23,438 nt of DNA from the NCBI GenBank assembly GCA_049644285.1, contig JBARRP010000329.1:1-23438 (forward strand), written 5' to 3'. Below the pieces are notes generated by a model. It saw nothing but the letters and a program-made list of their open reading frames with translations. It was not told the DNA's origin and made no database searches. The DNA is from CAVRXT01 sp049644285. GTDB lineage: Bacteria; Acidobacteriota; Terriglobia; Acidiferrales; UBA7541. The translations under genes and the position numbers were made by a program. Below, one piece after another: positions 7,413 through 14,645 of the stretch (position 1 is its first letter; every line of letters starts with the position of its first letter).

Positions 7413-8537
7413 GTGGCTCATACCAAGCATCATCGAAACTGGGGCACGCCGCCCTGGACGATTGATTTCACTCCGCCGGCCCAGCCCTTGCCGAGGCAGT
7501 TGGACGTCGCGGTTATCGGCGGCGGTTTCACGGGACTTGCAGCCGCGGCGTGGCTTCGACGCATCGCGCCGGAGAAATCCCTGGCTGTCTTCGAAGCTGC
7601 GCGGATAGGCTCCGGTGCGAGCGGGCGGACCGGCGGCATGGCCCTTGGCGAAACCGCGGGAGGGGACCTTCCCGGGCTGGGCGACGTCCTGGCGGGCTTC
7701 ACCAAAATCCTTTCCGACCTCGAAATCGAGTGTGACCTCGTTCTGAATGGCGCGTGGGAAATTGGCCGCTCGCCCGCTTCGGTCCGTTCACCGATTTCCT
7801 GGCAGGATTCGGGAACGCTGCGGGTTGTAAAAAACGTCCCCGGCGGGACGATCGATCCCGGAAAGCTCGTCAGCGGGCTCGCCCGCGCGGCGGACGGACG
7901 CGGCGCGATTCTTTGCGAGAACAGCCGTGTCAGCAAGATCTCCTGGGGCGAGACCATCCAGCTTGAAGTTGGCTCCTCGCAAGTCCGCGCGGAGCAGGTT
8001 CTGTTCGCCACAAACGCGATGGAACTGGACGCGAGCGGCCTGGCGCGCTTCGCGCAGCCGAAATTCACAATGGCTGTCGCGAGCGGGCCGCTCGAAGATT
8101 CGCAGCTCGAAGCCATCGGCCTCGGCGAACGAAAGCCGTTCTACACGGTGGACCTTCCCTATCTCTGGGGACGTGTGATGCGCGGGCACGAGATCGTCTG
8201 GGGAGCGGGCCTTGTGCATCTCGACGACTGGCGGGAGCTCGAGGGGATCGACGTGTTGAAGGGCGAGCCGGGGCGTCTAGTCCAGTTGGTTGAAACGCGC
8301 ATCCGCGGGCTGCACCCGGCATTGCACTCGGTCGAGCTCACGCATCGATGGGGAGGGCCGATTCTGGTCGCGGATTCCTGGCAGCCGGTTTTTTCCCGCC
8401 ATCCACGCAGCCAAAACGCAATTGTGCTGGGCGCGTATGCAGGTCACGGCGTCGCGTTATCGGTTTATCTGGGCTGCTGGGCCGCCGAAGCACTCGTCGG
8501 CCGGCGCGAGCTGCCCAAATGGGGCAAGATCAAGTAA
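7413..8537 (+). CDS. FAD-dependent oxidoreductase (DAO family)
   Basis: The 374-residue protein has a classic dinucleotide-binding start, VAVIGGGFTGLAAA, at about residues 32-45. It continues with FEAARIGSGASGRTGGM, the pattern of D-amino-acid-oxidase/glycine-oxidase-like flavoproteins. A second conserved stretch near the C-terminus, VLGAYAGHGVALS, closes the FAD site. There is no signal peptide, so it is probably cytoplasmic. The start is GTG at 7413 with AGGA upstream; the 30-residue lead before the FAD motif (HHRNWGTPPW) is common in this group of putrescine/amino-acid oxidase relatives. The substrate cannot be named from sequence. It stands between the dehydrogenase operon and a convergent gene, and there is a gap of 162 bases before it, so it is probably its own unit. 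Confidence 0.85.
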   Translation: MAHTKHHRNWGTPPWTIDFTPPAQPLPRQLDVAVIGGGFTGLAAAAWLRRIAPEKSLAVFEAARIGSGASGRTGGMALGETAGGDLPGLGDVLAGFTKILSDLEIECDLVLNGAWEIGRSPASVRSPISWQDSGTLRVVKNVPGGTIDPGKLVSGLARAADGRGAILCENSRVSKISWGETIQLEVGSSQVRAEQVLFATNAMELDASGLARFAQPKFTMAVASGPLEDSQLEAIGLGERKPFYTVDLPYLWGRVMRGHEIVWGAGLVHLDDWRELEGIDVLKGEPGRLVQLVETRIRGLHPALHSVELTHRWGGPILVADSWQPVFSRHPRSQNAIVLGAYAGHGVALSVYLGCWAAEALVGRRELPKWGKIK

Positions 8538-8573
8538 CGAGTCACGAGGCGCTCCGTGATAGTCGCCGGTTGG

Positions 8574-9385
8574 TCAGTTCAGCCTGGGACGCAACTCTTC
8601 CGCATACGCTTCAATTTGGGACAGCGGCACGATTCGGATCTTCTGGTCGTCGAAGAGGCGCGCGACGAACTGGTGACGCGGATTCTCGCGTTGCGGCGGG
8701 ATCTCCGTGATGGCGGCAAATTCGCTGTTCACGACGCGCGCGCGGATGCATTCGGCTGTGTAGGCGAGAACCTTGGCTTGGGCCGGATCGCGGCTGAGCG
8801 AAACGGCGTGGAGGAATCCGCGGGCGCCGTTCGCGCGATACGCGTAATCGAGCTGCAGCGGATCTCCCGGCTGAGTAAACTCTTCGGCGTTTACGCTCTT
8901 CTCGAGCTTCGCGAGGATACGGTGCCGGCGGAAGACGTCGTTCAGCTTGGTGCGAATCCACGCCCGAGTGTATTCGAGCGCCGCCACACCCCGCCCCGCG
9001 CGGGCTGGCGGCGCCACCAGCTTCGCGTACAGACGGTCGAGCTCCGCGTCGAAGTCTGCGGCACAAACGGCGTTCCGGGGACTTAACTGGAGCACAGTGG
9101 AAAGCGTGTCGTCGAGCTGGCGCAGAAACAGAGACGCGGATTCACCCTGCTCACCGAGCCGGGCTTCGAATTCGTGGGGCAGCCTGCGCATCAGCGCCTC
9201 GTCCGCATCCGGGTGCAGTCGGCGCACACGGGCGATTTCGGCAGCCTCCTCGATCACCTTGGCGCGCCGGCGTGAACCATCGACCTCTTCGAGCACAATT
9301 CCGACATTCACCCACTCGTCGCGGACGAGGTTCGGCGTATAGCGCAGGACCCGGTACCCAAACGTGCGGCGATTTCTTCAGGCAT
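8574..9385 (-). CDS. DUF3037 family protein, 5' end frameshifted
   Basis: The open frame 8574-9311 (245 codons from a GTG) reads VNVGIVLEE at its start. Upstream the same frame continues without a stop as FGYRVLRYTPNLVRDEW, which is the usual N-terminal strand of DUF3037 proteins, but it reaches a TGA before any ATG. The natural start is ATG at 9385, three bases after the stop of the HipA-like gene. It opens MPEEIAAR in another frame; adding one base near 9361-9370 joins the two. So either a base is missing from the sequence or the gene is freshly broken. The rest looks intact and has no signal peptide. The function of DUF3037 is unknown, but the family is often found next to HipA-like kinases, as here. 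Confidence 0.72.
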
Positions 9386-9388
9386 GGC

Positions 9389-10181
9389 TCACGTCCAGTT
9401 GGGGAAGGGTTGTCTTGATGATTTCCACGCCGCGAGCAGAAGCTCGCGAACGAGTTTCTTCCGGCGGACGAGCTGTTCGAGCATCCGCCAGAGGGAATCG
9501 TTTTCGAAATTGTACCACTCGGGGGGAATCTCTTCCGCGGCCGTCTCGAGCGCCGCTTCGTCAATGCTTTCGAGGCGGCTGAGCCAGAGCTCGAAGGCCT
9601 CCAGTTCTCGAACGGGTTCATAGACGAGCTGGCGGCTGTAAAGGCCGCGGAGCGGGGCGTCAGGGAAATTCCACTCGCTGGCGTTGAAGCAGAAACCCTG
9701 GTCGATCATCATCGCCAGGTAGCGCGTCTGTTTCTCGGGTCGAAAAAAGATCGTTTGGCGCCCGTTGGTGTTGCAAGTCCATTTGTCGAAGACGAGCATC
9801 CCGGCGAAATCGGCGAGGTTCTCGATGGCACGCAATTGTTCCTCGGGCAGGAGATCGTAGACGACCAGAAGAGCAGGAGTCCGGATAGCGCGAACCGAAC
9901 GATAACCCGGCCTGACAGGACACCTGCCCCCGCCCGAGTTGCATCACCAGATCATCGGTATAGCGGATTAGGTCTTCGCGCACCTCCACCACCGCAACCA
10001 CCGGCGTCGGCAGGCCCAGCCGCCTCGCCAGCCGTGTCCCCAGCAATTCGTTCGCCAGGACCTTCACTCCTTGCAGATTATTCTGGAATTTAACGATGTA
10101 ATAATTTTCATCGTCGCAACGCAGAAGATGCGCCTGCGCGCCTCCGCGCATTCGCCGGATATGCTCGATTGCTTCGGGCAT
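9389..10181 (-). pseudogene. HipA-like kinase gene (HipA_2 type) with a frameshift
   Basis: The N-terminal half starts at ATG 10181 (MPEAIEHIRRMRGGAQAHLL). It contains YIVKFQNN, a likely nucleotide-binding strand and lysine, then GVKVLANELLGTRLARRLGL, the HipA-type helix. After LSFGSRYP the frame fails. The next frame resumes as RTPALLVVYDLLPEEQ and runs through ENLADFAGMLVFDKWTCN to a stop at 9389. The break is at about 9881-9886 and one added base repairs it, giving a protein of about 264 residues. The second half carries the DKWxxN stretch that takes the place of the HipA catalytic loop. Relatives are kinase-fold proteins of unknown substrate, distinct from full HipA toxins. No HipB-like repressor is adjacent. 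The DUF3037 gene follows three bases later. It may be intact in the organism if the break is a sequencing error. Confidence 0.72.
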
Positions 10182-10554
10182 TGGCGCGTATGCTAGCGAG
10201 CGGGCTTGCCGCCAGCAAGGGAAACATTTCCGGTTCTGGAACGTGGCAGAGTCCGAAACGGAAACGGGGCCCAATGGGCACGTCTTGCGGCCACATAGTC
10301 CGAAGACACGCGTGGGGGTCTGCCGATGCCGGCTGGCGAGGCTGTACGAACGCCATTATCGGCCGCGTGGTGCATTTGGCCTCGGAGGTTTGAACGGGAC
10401 TTTGTGCGCCGCCGGTTGAGATCCGTCAGGATCCTAAACGTCCTGTTCGGTGGGGGTGTCCCGACACTTCAAGACGCCCCCGATAGGCGGGAAGACGTCG
10501 GCGCGGGCTGAGGTGAATCGGCCCGCCGCCCAGTGGTCGTTGATGCTTCCGCTT
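10182..10554. other. Intergenic region with a strong hairpin
   Basis: No convincing gene lies between the HipA-like gene and the acidic/basic protein gene; frames here are short and lack domains. The clear structure is an inverted repeat, GGGGGTGTC at 10452-10460 and GACGCCCCC at 10473-10481, with a 12-base loop. On the plus strand it pairs as nine base pairs with one G-U. It lies downstream of the acidic/basic gene and could end its message, but it has no T-tract. Confidence 0.5.
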
Positions 10555-10857
10555 TCAGCGCCTCCGGCGCTTGGCTTTCTTCTTCGGGCGCGTCTTGGCT
10601 TTCTTCTTTGGCTTGGCCTTCTTTGGCTTGGCCTTCTTTGCCTTGGCTTTTTTGGCCTTCGCCTTGCGAGGCTTGCCGGGATGGCGGGTCGGCGGCGGCG
10701 CCGGCCTAGCCGCAGTCGGCTCCGCCGGCTCGTCTTCGACAATGACTACTTCTTCCACTTCCTCGACGACCTCGTCCTGAGGTCCGCCTTCTTCTTCCTC
10801 TTCCTCGTACCGAGGCAGCTCGTCATCTTCCTCATCGTGCGATTTTGCGTAGAGCAT
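10555..10857 (-). CDS. Small bipartite protein: acidic N-half, Lys/Ala-rich basic C-half
   Basis: The 100-residue product is two opposite halves. Residues 1-50 are strongly acidic (runs of Glu and Asp, such as YEEEEEEGG and EVVEEVEEVV). After a Pro-rich hinge, residues 60-100 are almost only Lys, Ala, Pro and Arg in repeating KKAKPKKA-type units ending in KRRRR. The basic half resembles histone H1-like and AlgP-like tails, so DNA or RNA binding is likely. The acidic half could neutralise it or bind a partner. GGAGGA stands seven bases before the ATG, and a near-consensus promoter lies upstream, so it should be well expressed. Plus-strand frames over it are shadows of the repeat. No conserved domain is recognised. 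Confidence 0.75.
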   Translation of the reverse strand: MLYAKSHDEEDDELPRYEEEEEEGGPQDEVVEEVEEVVIVEDEPAEPTAARPAPPPTRHPGKPRKAKAKKAKAKKAKPKKAKPKKKAKTRPKKKAKRRRR

Positions 10858-10914
10858 CCGAATCCTCCGTGCGGTCTAAGCTATGGCAGACGAAACGCGC
10901 ACTCCTAGTCCCGG

Positions 10915-10943
10915 ATATAAGCGGAGTCGGAGAAGTTTGTCAA
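10915..10943 (-). promoter_or_regulatory. Sigma-70-type promoter of the acidic/basic protein gene
   Basis: On the minus strand TTGACA (10938-10943) is a perfect -35 box, followed after 17 bases by TTATAT (10915-10920). Transcription would start near 10907, giving a leader of about 50 bases with the GGAGGA ribosome site. This is the best promoter match in the window. Confidence 0.7.
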
Positions 10944-11096
10944 GGCGCAAGGTTGTGTAGAATCAAAAGTTTCGCCACGGGGGAAGCAGGCCATCGGCTG
11001 CCTGAGGAGGGTTCAGGGACGGCAATGGATGGGTCTTGTAAGTTTGTGATACAAAAGGCAATGTGCGCTCCAGGTGTGCTTGGGAAATTCGCATCG

Positions 11097-13004
11097 TTAG
11101 CGCGGATGCCCGACGGCCAGGACATCCCCGGCCTCGAGGCTGCGACCGGCCAGAAAAGGATTCATCTCGCGCAGCGATGCGACAGACGTCCCATATTGCC
11201 GCGCGATCGAATAGAGGGTCTCGCCTGGCTTCACGCGATGGTGAGCGTTGTCGACCGGAGTCCCGCTGGAGTGTGAAACATTTTCGACTTGCGCGTCGTC
11301 CGATTCGCTGCTTCGCGCCGACTTGGATTTGCCGGCAGTCCGCGCCGAGGGGGATTCCCCACCGGCATAAATCCGCAAGCGCGCACCACGAGCCACGTGA
11401 TTGGCGCGAAGGCCGTTCCAGCGCTTTAGATCCGGAACGGTGACCGAGAAGCGCTCAGCGATTCCTTCGAGCGTGTCCCCACGACGGACGCGGTAGTGTA
11501 CGAGCTTGATCGGCTCCGGAACCGTTGGGATGGCAATCTTTGGGCCGACGGGAAGAACATCGCCGCGGCCGAAATGGTTTGCGTCTTGGATCGACGCCAC
11601 CGTGACGTGATAGCGCCGCGCCAGCGAGGCGAATGTTTCGCCGTCTTCAACCCTGTGCAGCCGCCAGCTCTTCCAGTGCTCAGGCCGGATCGCCCCAATC
11701 TCAGCCTTGAAACGATCGGCGGTGCCGGCCGGCAATTTCAACTCGAAATCCGAATCATCCGGCGTCACGAACCGCAACAGCTCCGGATTGAGCTGCTGGA
11801 TGGCGTCAACGTCCGTGTCGATTGCATCCGCCGCAAGACGCAGATCAATCGAATGCCCCGGCTTCACGCTATCGACAACGGGCGGCTTTTCCGGATCCAC
11901 CTGGACGCCGTATCGCGCCGGATCTTTGGCCACCAGCGCCATGGCGATGATGATCGGAACGTAATTCTGCGTCTGCTTCGGCAGGGCGTGGCGCTTCTGC
12001 AGCTCCCAGAAATCGGCATAACCGGTGCGCTCGACCGCCTTCACCACGTTCAACGGGCCGGAATTGTACGCGGCCATCACCAGGTACCAGTCGCCGAACA
12101 TGTGATACAGGTCGCGGAAATGTTGGGCAGCGGCCCGCGTCGCTTTTTCCGGATCGCTGCGCTCGTCGATGTACCAGGTTCGATTGAGGTCATATTCTTG
12201 TCCGCGGAAAGGCATGAATTGCCAGATTCCCCGTGCGCCGGCGCGGGAAACCGCCTGGGGCTTGAAGGCGCTTTCCGCCTGCGCGAGATAAATCAGGTCC
12301 TGCGGCATGCCTTGTTGCTTCAGCACGCGCGAGATCATGTCGTGGTAGCGGCCGGCGCGGCTCAGCCCGGTTTCGACAATGTCCCGCCCGCGCTCGGTTT
12401 GGAAGAAGCTGAGATAGGAAAGAACGGAGTCGTTCACCGTGAGCGGCAGGTCGTGCGGTACCTTGATCAGTTCCTGCTCGGCCCTGGTCGCGAGTCGCGG
12501 ATCGCCGGCCGGTAGACTCAGGTCGGCGATTTCTTCAATCGACGACTGCTCGCCCATATCCTCTTCGCCGTTCTCCGTCTGCTCCTGCGCGGCCTCGACC
12601 TCGTAGGAGTGAATCGTGTCGGCGAGCTGGTCAAAGAGCTTCGCAAGCCGTGGATCAGACTTGGTGTCGGCGCCGCTGGTCAGAATCAGATCCACGGCTT
12701 GATTGAAGTCTTCGCGCGCCGCGTCCAAATTCCCCGCCTCGTAGTCTTTCTGTCCCGCATCGTAGTCGGCTTGTACTTTTTCGATCAGCGCGTCCATGGA
12801 AGACTGCGGCGGGGGTTGGAGATAACCTGCGGGAGGCGCATACGGCGGAAAGGGCAGCCTTTCCGCCCGGATGGTGGCAAGTACTGGAACCGGTGCTGGG
12901 GGTCGAACGTGAACCTGCTTCTTGGCTGTCTCCTCGCAGCCGGCGAGTAAAGCAGCGATAGCCGCTAGGGAGAAGCCGATTCCGGCGATTCGTTTGGTAG
13001 CCAT
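11097..13004 (-). CDS. mltD: Membrane-bound lytic murein transglycosylase D with three LysM domains
   Basis: This lipoprotein cuts the glycan strands of peptidoglycan, leaving 1,6-anhydro ends. The N-terminus is a lipoprotein signal peptide with lipobox LLAGC (Cys23), so it is anchored in a membrane facing the periplasm. A Pro-rich linker and a helical region follow. The transglycosylase domain is at about 220-360, with catalytic Glu244 in AQAESAF, then ARGIWQFMP and AAYNSGP. Three LysM repeats bind peptidoglycan: about 450-490 (HRVEDGETF), 503-546 (YRVRRGDTL) and 588-632 (HRVKPGETL). The length of 635 is within the family range. The ribosome site GGGAGGG precedes ATG 13004. A promoter-like site lies about 95-125 bases upstream. 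It is probably a single-gene unit. Confidence 0.93.
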   Translation of the reverse strand: MATKRIAGIGFSLAAIAALLAGCEETAKKQVHVRPPAPVPVLATIRAERLPFPPYAPPAGYLQPPPQSSMDALIEKVQADYDAGQKDYEAGNLDAAREDFNQAVDLILTSGADTKSDPRLAKLFDQLADTIHSYEVEAAQEQTENGEEDMGEQSSIEEIADLSLPAGDPRLATRAEQELIKVPHDLPLTVNDSVLSYLSFFQTERGRDIVETGLSRAGRYHDMISRVLKQQGMPQDLIYLAQAESAFKPQAVSRAGARGIWQFMPFRGQEYDLNRTWYIDERSDPEKATRAAAQHFRDLYHMFGDWYLVMAAYNSGPLNVVKAVERTGYADFWELQKRHALPKQTQNYVPIIIAMALVAKDPARYGVQVDPEKPPVVDSVKPGHSIDLRLAADAIDTDVDAIQQLNPELLRFVTPDDSDFELKLPAGTADRFKAEIGAIRPEHWKSWRLHRVEDGETFASLARRYHVTVASIQDANHFGRGDVLPVGPKIAIPTVPEPIKLVHYRVRRGDTLEGIAERFSVTVPDLKRWNGLRANHVARGARLRIYAGGESPSARTAGKSKSARSSESDDAQVENVSHSSGTPVDNAHHRVKPGETLYSIARQYGTSVASLREMNPFLAGRSLEAGDVLAVGHPR

Positions 13005-13099
13005 TTCTTTTGCCCTCCCGAATTACGCGCCGCGTTTTGCGCTTGAGCTGGGAGGGATCGCATCAGCTCGGACGCTTCCGGCAGAAGCGCCTGACCGAA

Positions 13100-13129
13100 A
13101 TTTTACGGTGCCGGCGAAGTGGGGGTCAA
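13100..13129 (-). promoter_or_regulatory. Putative promoter of mltD
   Basis: The minus strand has TTGACC (13124-13129) and TAAAAT (13100-13105) separated by 18 bases; both boxes match the sigma-70 consensus at five of six positions. The leader to mltD would be about 90 bases. Confidence 0.55.
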
Positions 13130-13274
13130 CCATATAGAACAGGGGGAGGGTGACCGTCAAGCGTCACGGCGTACTATTGCCAGGGGACGGATCGGCACGG
13201 TGCTGGGGCTTCAACTTCGAAAACGGTGTCGCACGAGAGCCGGGGGTCTTACTCTCAGTGACAGGGACTCAAAG

Positions 13275-14453
13275 TCACGCCAAGGCTTGCCGAAGGTCCT
13301 CGATGAGGTCTTCGGGGTCTTCCAGGCCGATGGAGACCCGCACCGTGCCCGGCTCGACGCCCGCCTGGTGCAGCTCGTCACGAGACATGTTGTAATGCGA
13401 TGTGTAAATCGGCAGGACCACCAACGATTCCACGCCGCCGAGGCTGGCAGCGAGAAGAAAAATCTGCACGCGATCGCAGAAGCGCCGCGCTACCGGCAGA
13501 CCGCCTTTTAGATCGAATGCCAGCATGGCCCCGAAGCCGCGCATCTGGCGCCTCGCCAGATTGTGATCGGGGTGCGAGGGCAGGCCGGGATAGTGGACGC
13601 GCGCCACCTTCGGGTGCCGTGCGAGGTATTTCGCGACGGCCATAGCGCTGGCGCACTGCCTCTCGTACCGCACCTTCAGCGTCTTGATCCCGCGGATCAG
13701 CAGGAAAGCTGCTTCCGGGTCCATCGAGCCGCCAAAGTTGATGATGTTGTGGCGGACCTTCGCCATCCATTCGCGGCTGCCGGCAGCGGCTCCGGCGATG
13801 ATGTCGGAATGTCCGCCGAGGTATTTTGTCGCGCTGTGTAACACGATATCGAAGCCCAGCTGAATTGGCTTTTGCGCCACCGGGCTCGCGAATGTGTTAT
13901 CGATCAGCGCCACCAGGCGGTGCCGCTTCGCGAAACGAAGAGCCTTATCGAGATCCACAAGGCGGATGGTCGGATTCGTCGGCGTTTCGACATAAAGGGC
14001 GCGGGCGCGCGGCGTAACCAGATCTTCGATTCCGGCGAGATCGCTCTCGACGTGCCTCACGGTGATACCGAGCCGGGGAAACGAGTCCCGCATGAGCCGG
14101 TAGCTGCCGCCGTAGAGTTGCCGCGTGGCGATTAGCTCATCGCCTGCCTGCAGCACGGCCAGCAGAGTGCTCGAAATCGCCGCCATGCCCGATGCGGTCA
14201 CAACCGCCGCTTCTGCTCCTTCGAGCTCCGCGATTTTTTCCTCGGCGATGCTTAGCGTGGGATTGCCGTAGCGCGTGTAGATGTAAGCTTTGCTCTTGCC
14301 CTCGGCCCAGCGCTTCATCTCCGCCGTGCTGGAGAACGTAAAGGTGGAGGCGCGAGTGATCACCGGCGCCACCGGCGCTCCGACGCCGTGCTTGTGTTCT
14401 CCGGCACGAATGGCGATCGTTGAGTCGCCCCAGCGGCGTGTTGGTTTCTTCAT
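13275..14453 (-). CDS. Cys/Met-metabolism PLP-dependent enzyme (cystathionine synthase/lyase type)
   Basis: This is a fold-type I pyridoxal-phosphate enzyme of the trans-sulfuration family. It has RYGNPT (about residues 61-66), phosphate-binding ASGMAAIS, YVETPTNPT, the cofactor Asp in ALIDNTFASP (Asp185) and the Schiff-base lysine in HSATKYLGGHSD (Lys210). From ATG 14453 it has 392 residues, the normal size. Open frame continues upstream to 14630, but that extension is Arg/Pro-rich and unlike the family, so the ATG at 14453 is preferred; ATG 14528 is an alternative. Cystathionine gamma-synthase, beta- or gamma-lyase and methionine gamma-lyase share these motifs, so the exact reaction is open. 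It follows the EF-G-like gene by 192 bases and may be co-transcribed with it. A SAM riboswitch was looked for upstream and not found. Confidence 0.9.
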   Translation of the reverse strand: MKKPTRRWGDSTIAIRAGEHKHGVGAPVAPVITRASTFTFSSTAEMKRWAEGKSKAYIYTRYGNPTLSIAEEKIAELEGAEAAVVTASGMAAISSTLLAVLQAGDELIATRQLYGGSYRLMRDSFPRLGITVRHVESDLAGIEDLVTPRARALYVETPTNPTIRLVDLDKALRFAKRHRLVALIDNTFASPVAQKPIQLGFDIVLHSATKYLGGHSDIIAGAAAGSREWMAKVRHNIINFGGSMDPEAAFLLIRGIKTLKVRYERQCASAMAVAKYLARHPKVARVHYPGLPSHPDHNLARRQMRGFGAMLAFDLKGGLPVARRFCDRVQIFLLAASLGGVESLVVLPIYTSHYNMSRDELHQAGVEPGTVRVSIGLEDPEDLIEDLRQALA

Positions 14454-14645
14454 AGACGGACAAGCATCTCTCGCCACGGTCTTTTTCCGCAAGCGCCAAA
14501 TTGGTTTTCTGCATTGGACATTTTTCATCGCCAGGATGATTTTGTTCGCGATTGGGAGCGTCGTGGCGGCACCCGCTGGTGGTCGGGCCGTATCGCGATG
14601 CGCCCCTGCGGGTGGCGCGCGCCGGCCCACCGCACGGCAAGACTG

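Noticed and set aside
8542..8559. Hairpin TCACG/CGTGA between the convergent oxidoreductase and DUF3037 genes as a terminator
   Set aside because: Only five base pairs with an eight-base loop and no T-run on either strand; too weak to call.
8538..10181. Programmed ribosomal frameshifting in the HipA-like and DUF3037 genes
   Set aside because: No slippery heptamer or downstream pseudoknot was seen at either point; a missing base is simpler.
10571..10908. Plus-strand hydrophobic open frames opposite the acidic/basic protein
   Set aside because: They are produced by reading the Lys/Ala repeat backwards (Phe/Leu/Ala-rich); no ribosome site and no start context.
11496..12515. Plus-strand open frame of 339 codons opposite mltD
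   Set aside because: Antisense shadow of a gene with complete lytic transglycosylase and LysM motifs.
14454..14645. Possible SAM-type riboswitch or terminator ahead of the Cys/Met enzyme gene
   Set aside because: A CACCCGC/GCGGGTG pair (14570-14576 with 14608-14614) exists, but none of the SAM riboswitch consensus cores could be matched and there is no T-tract.
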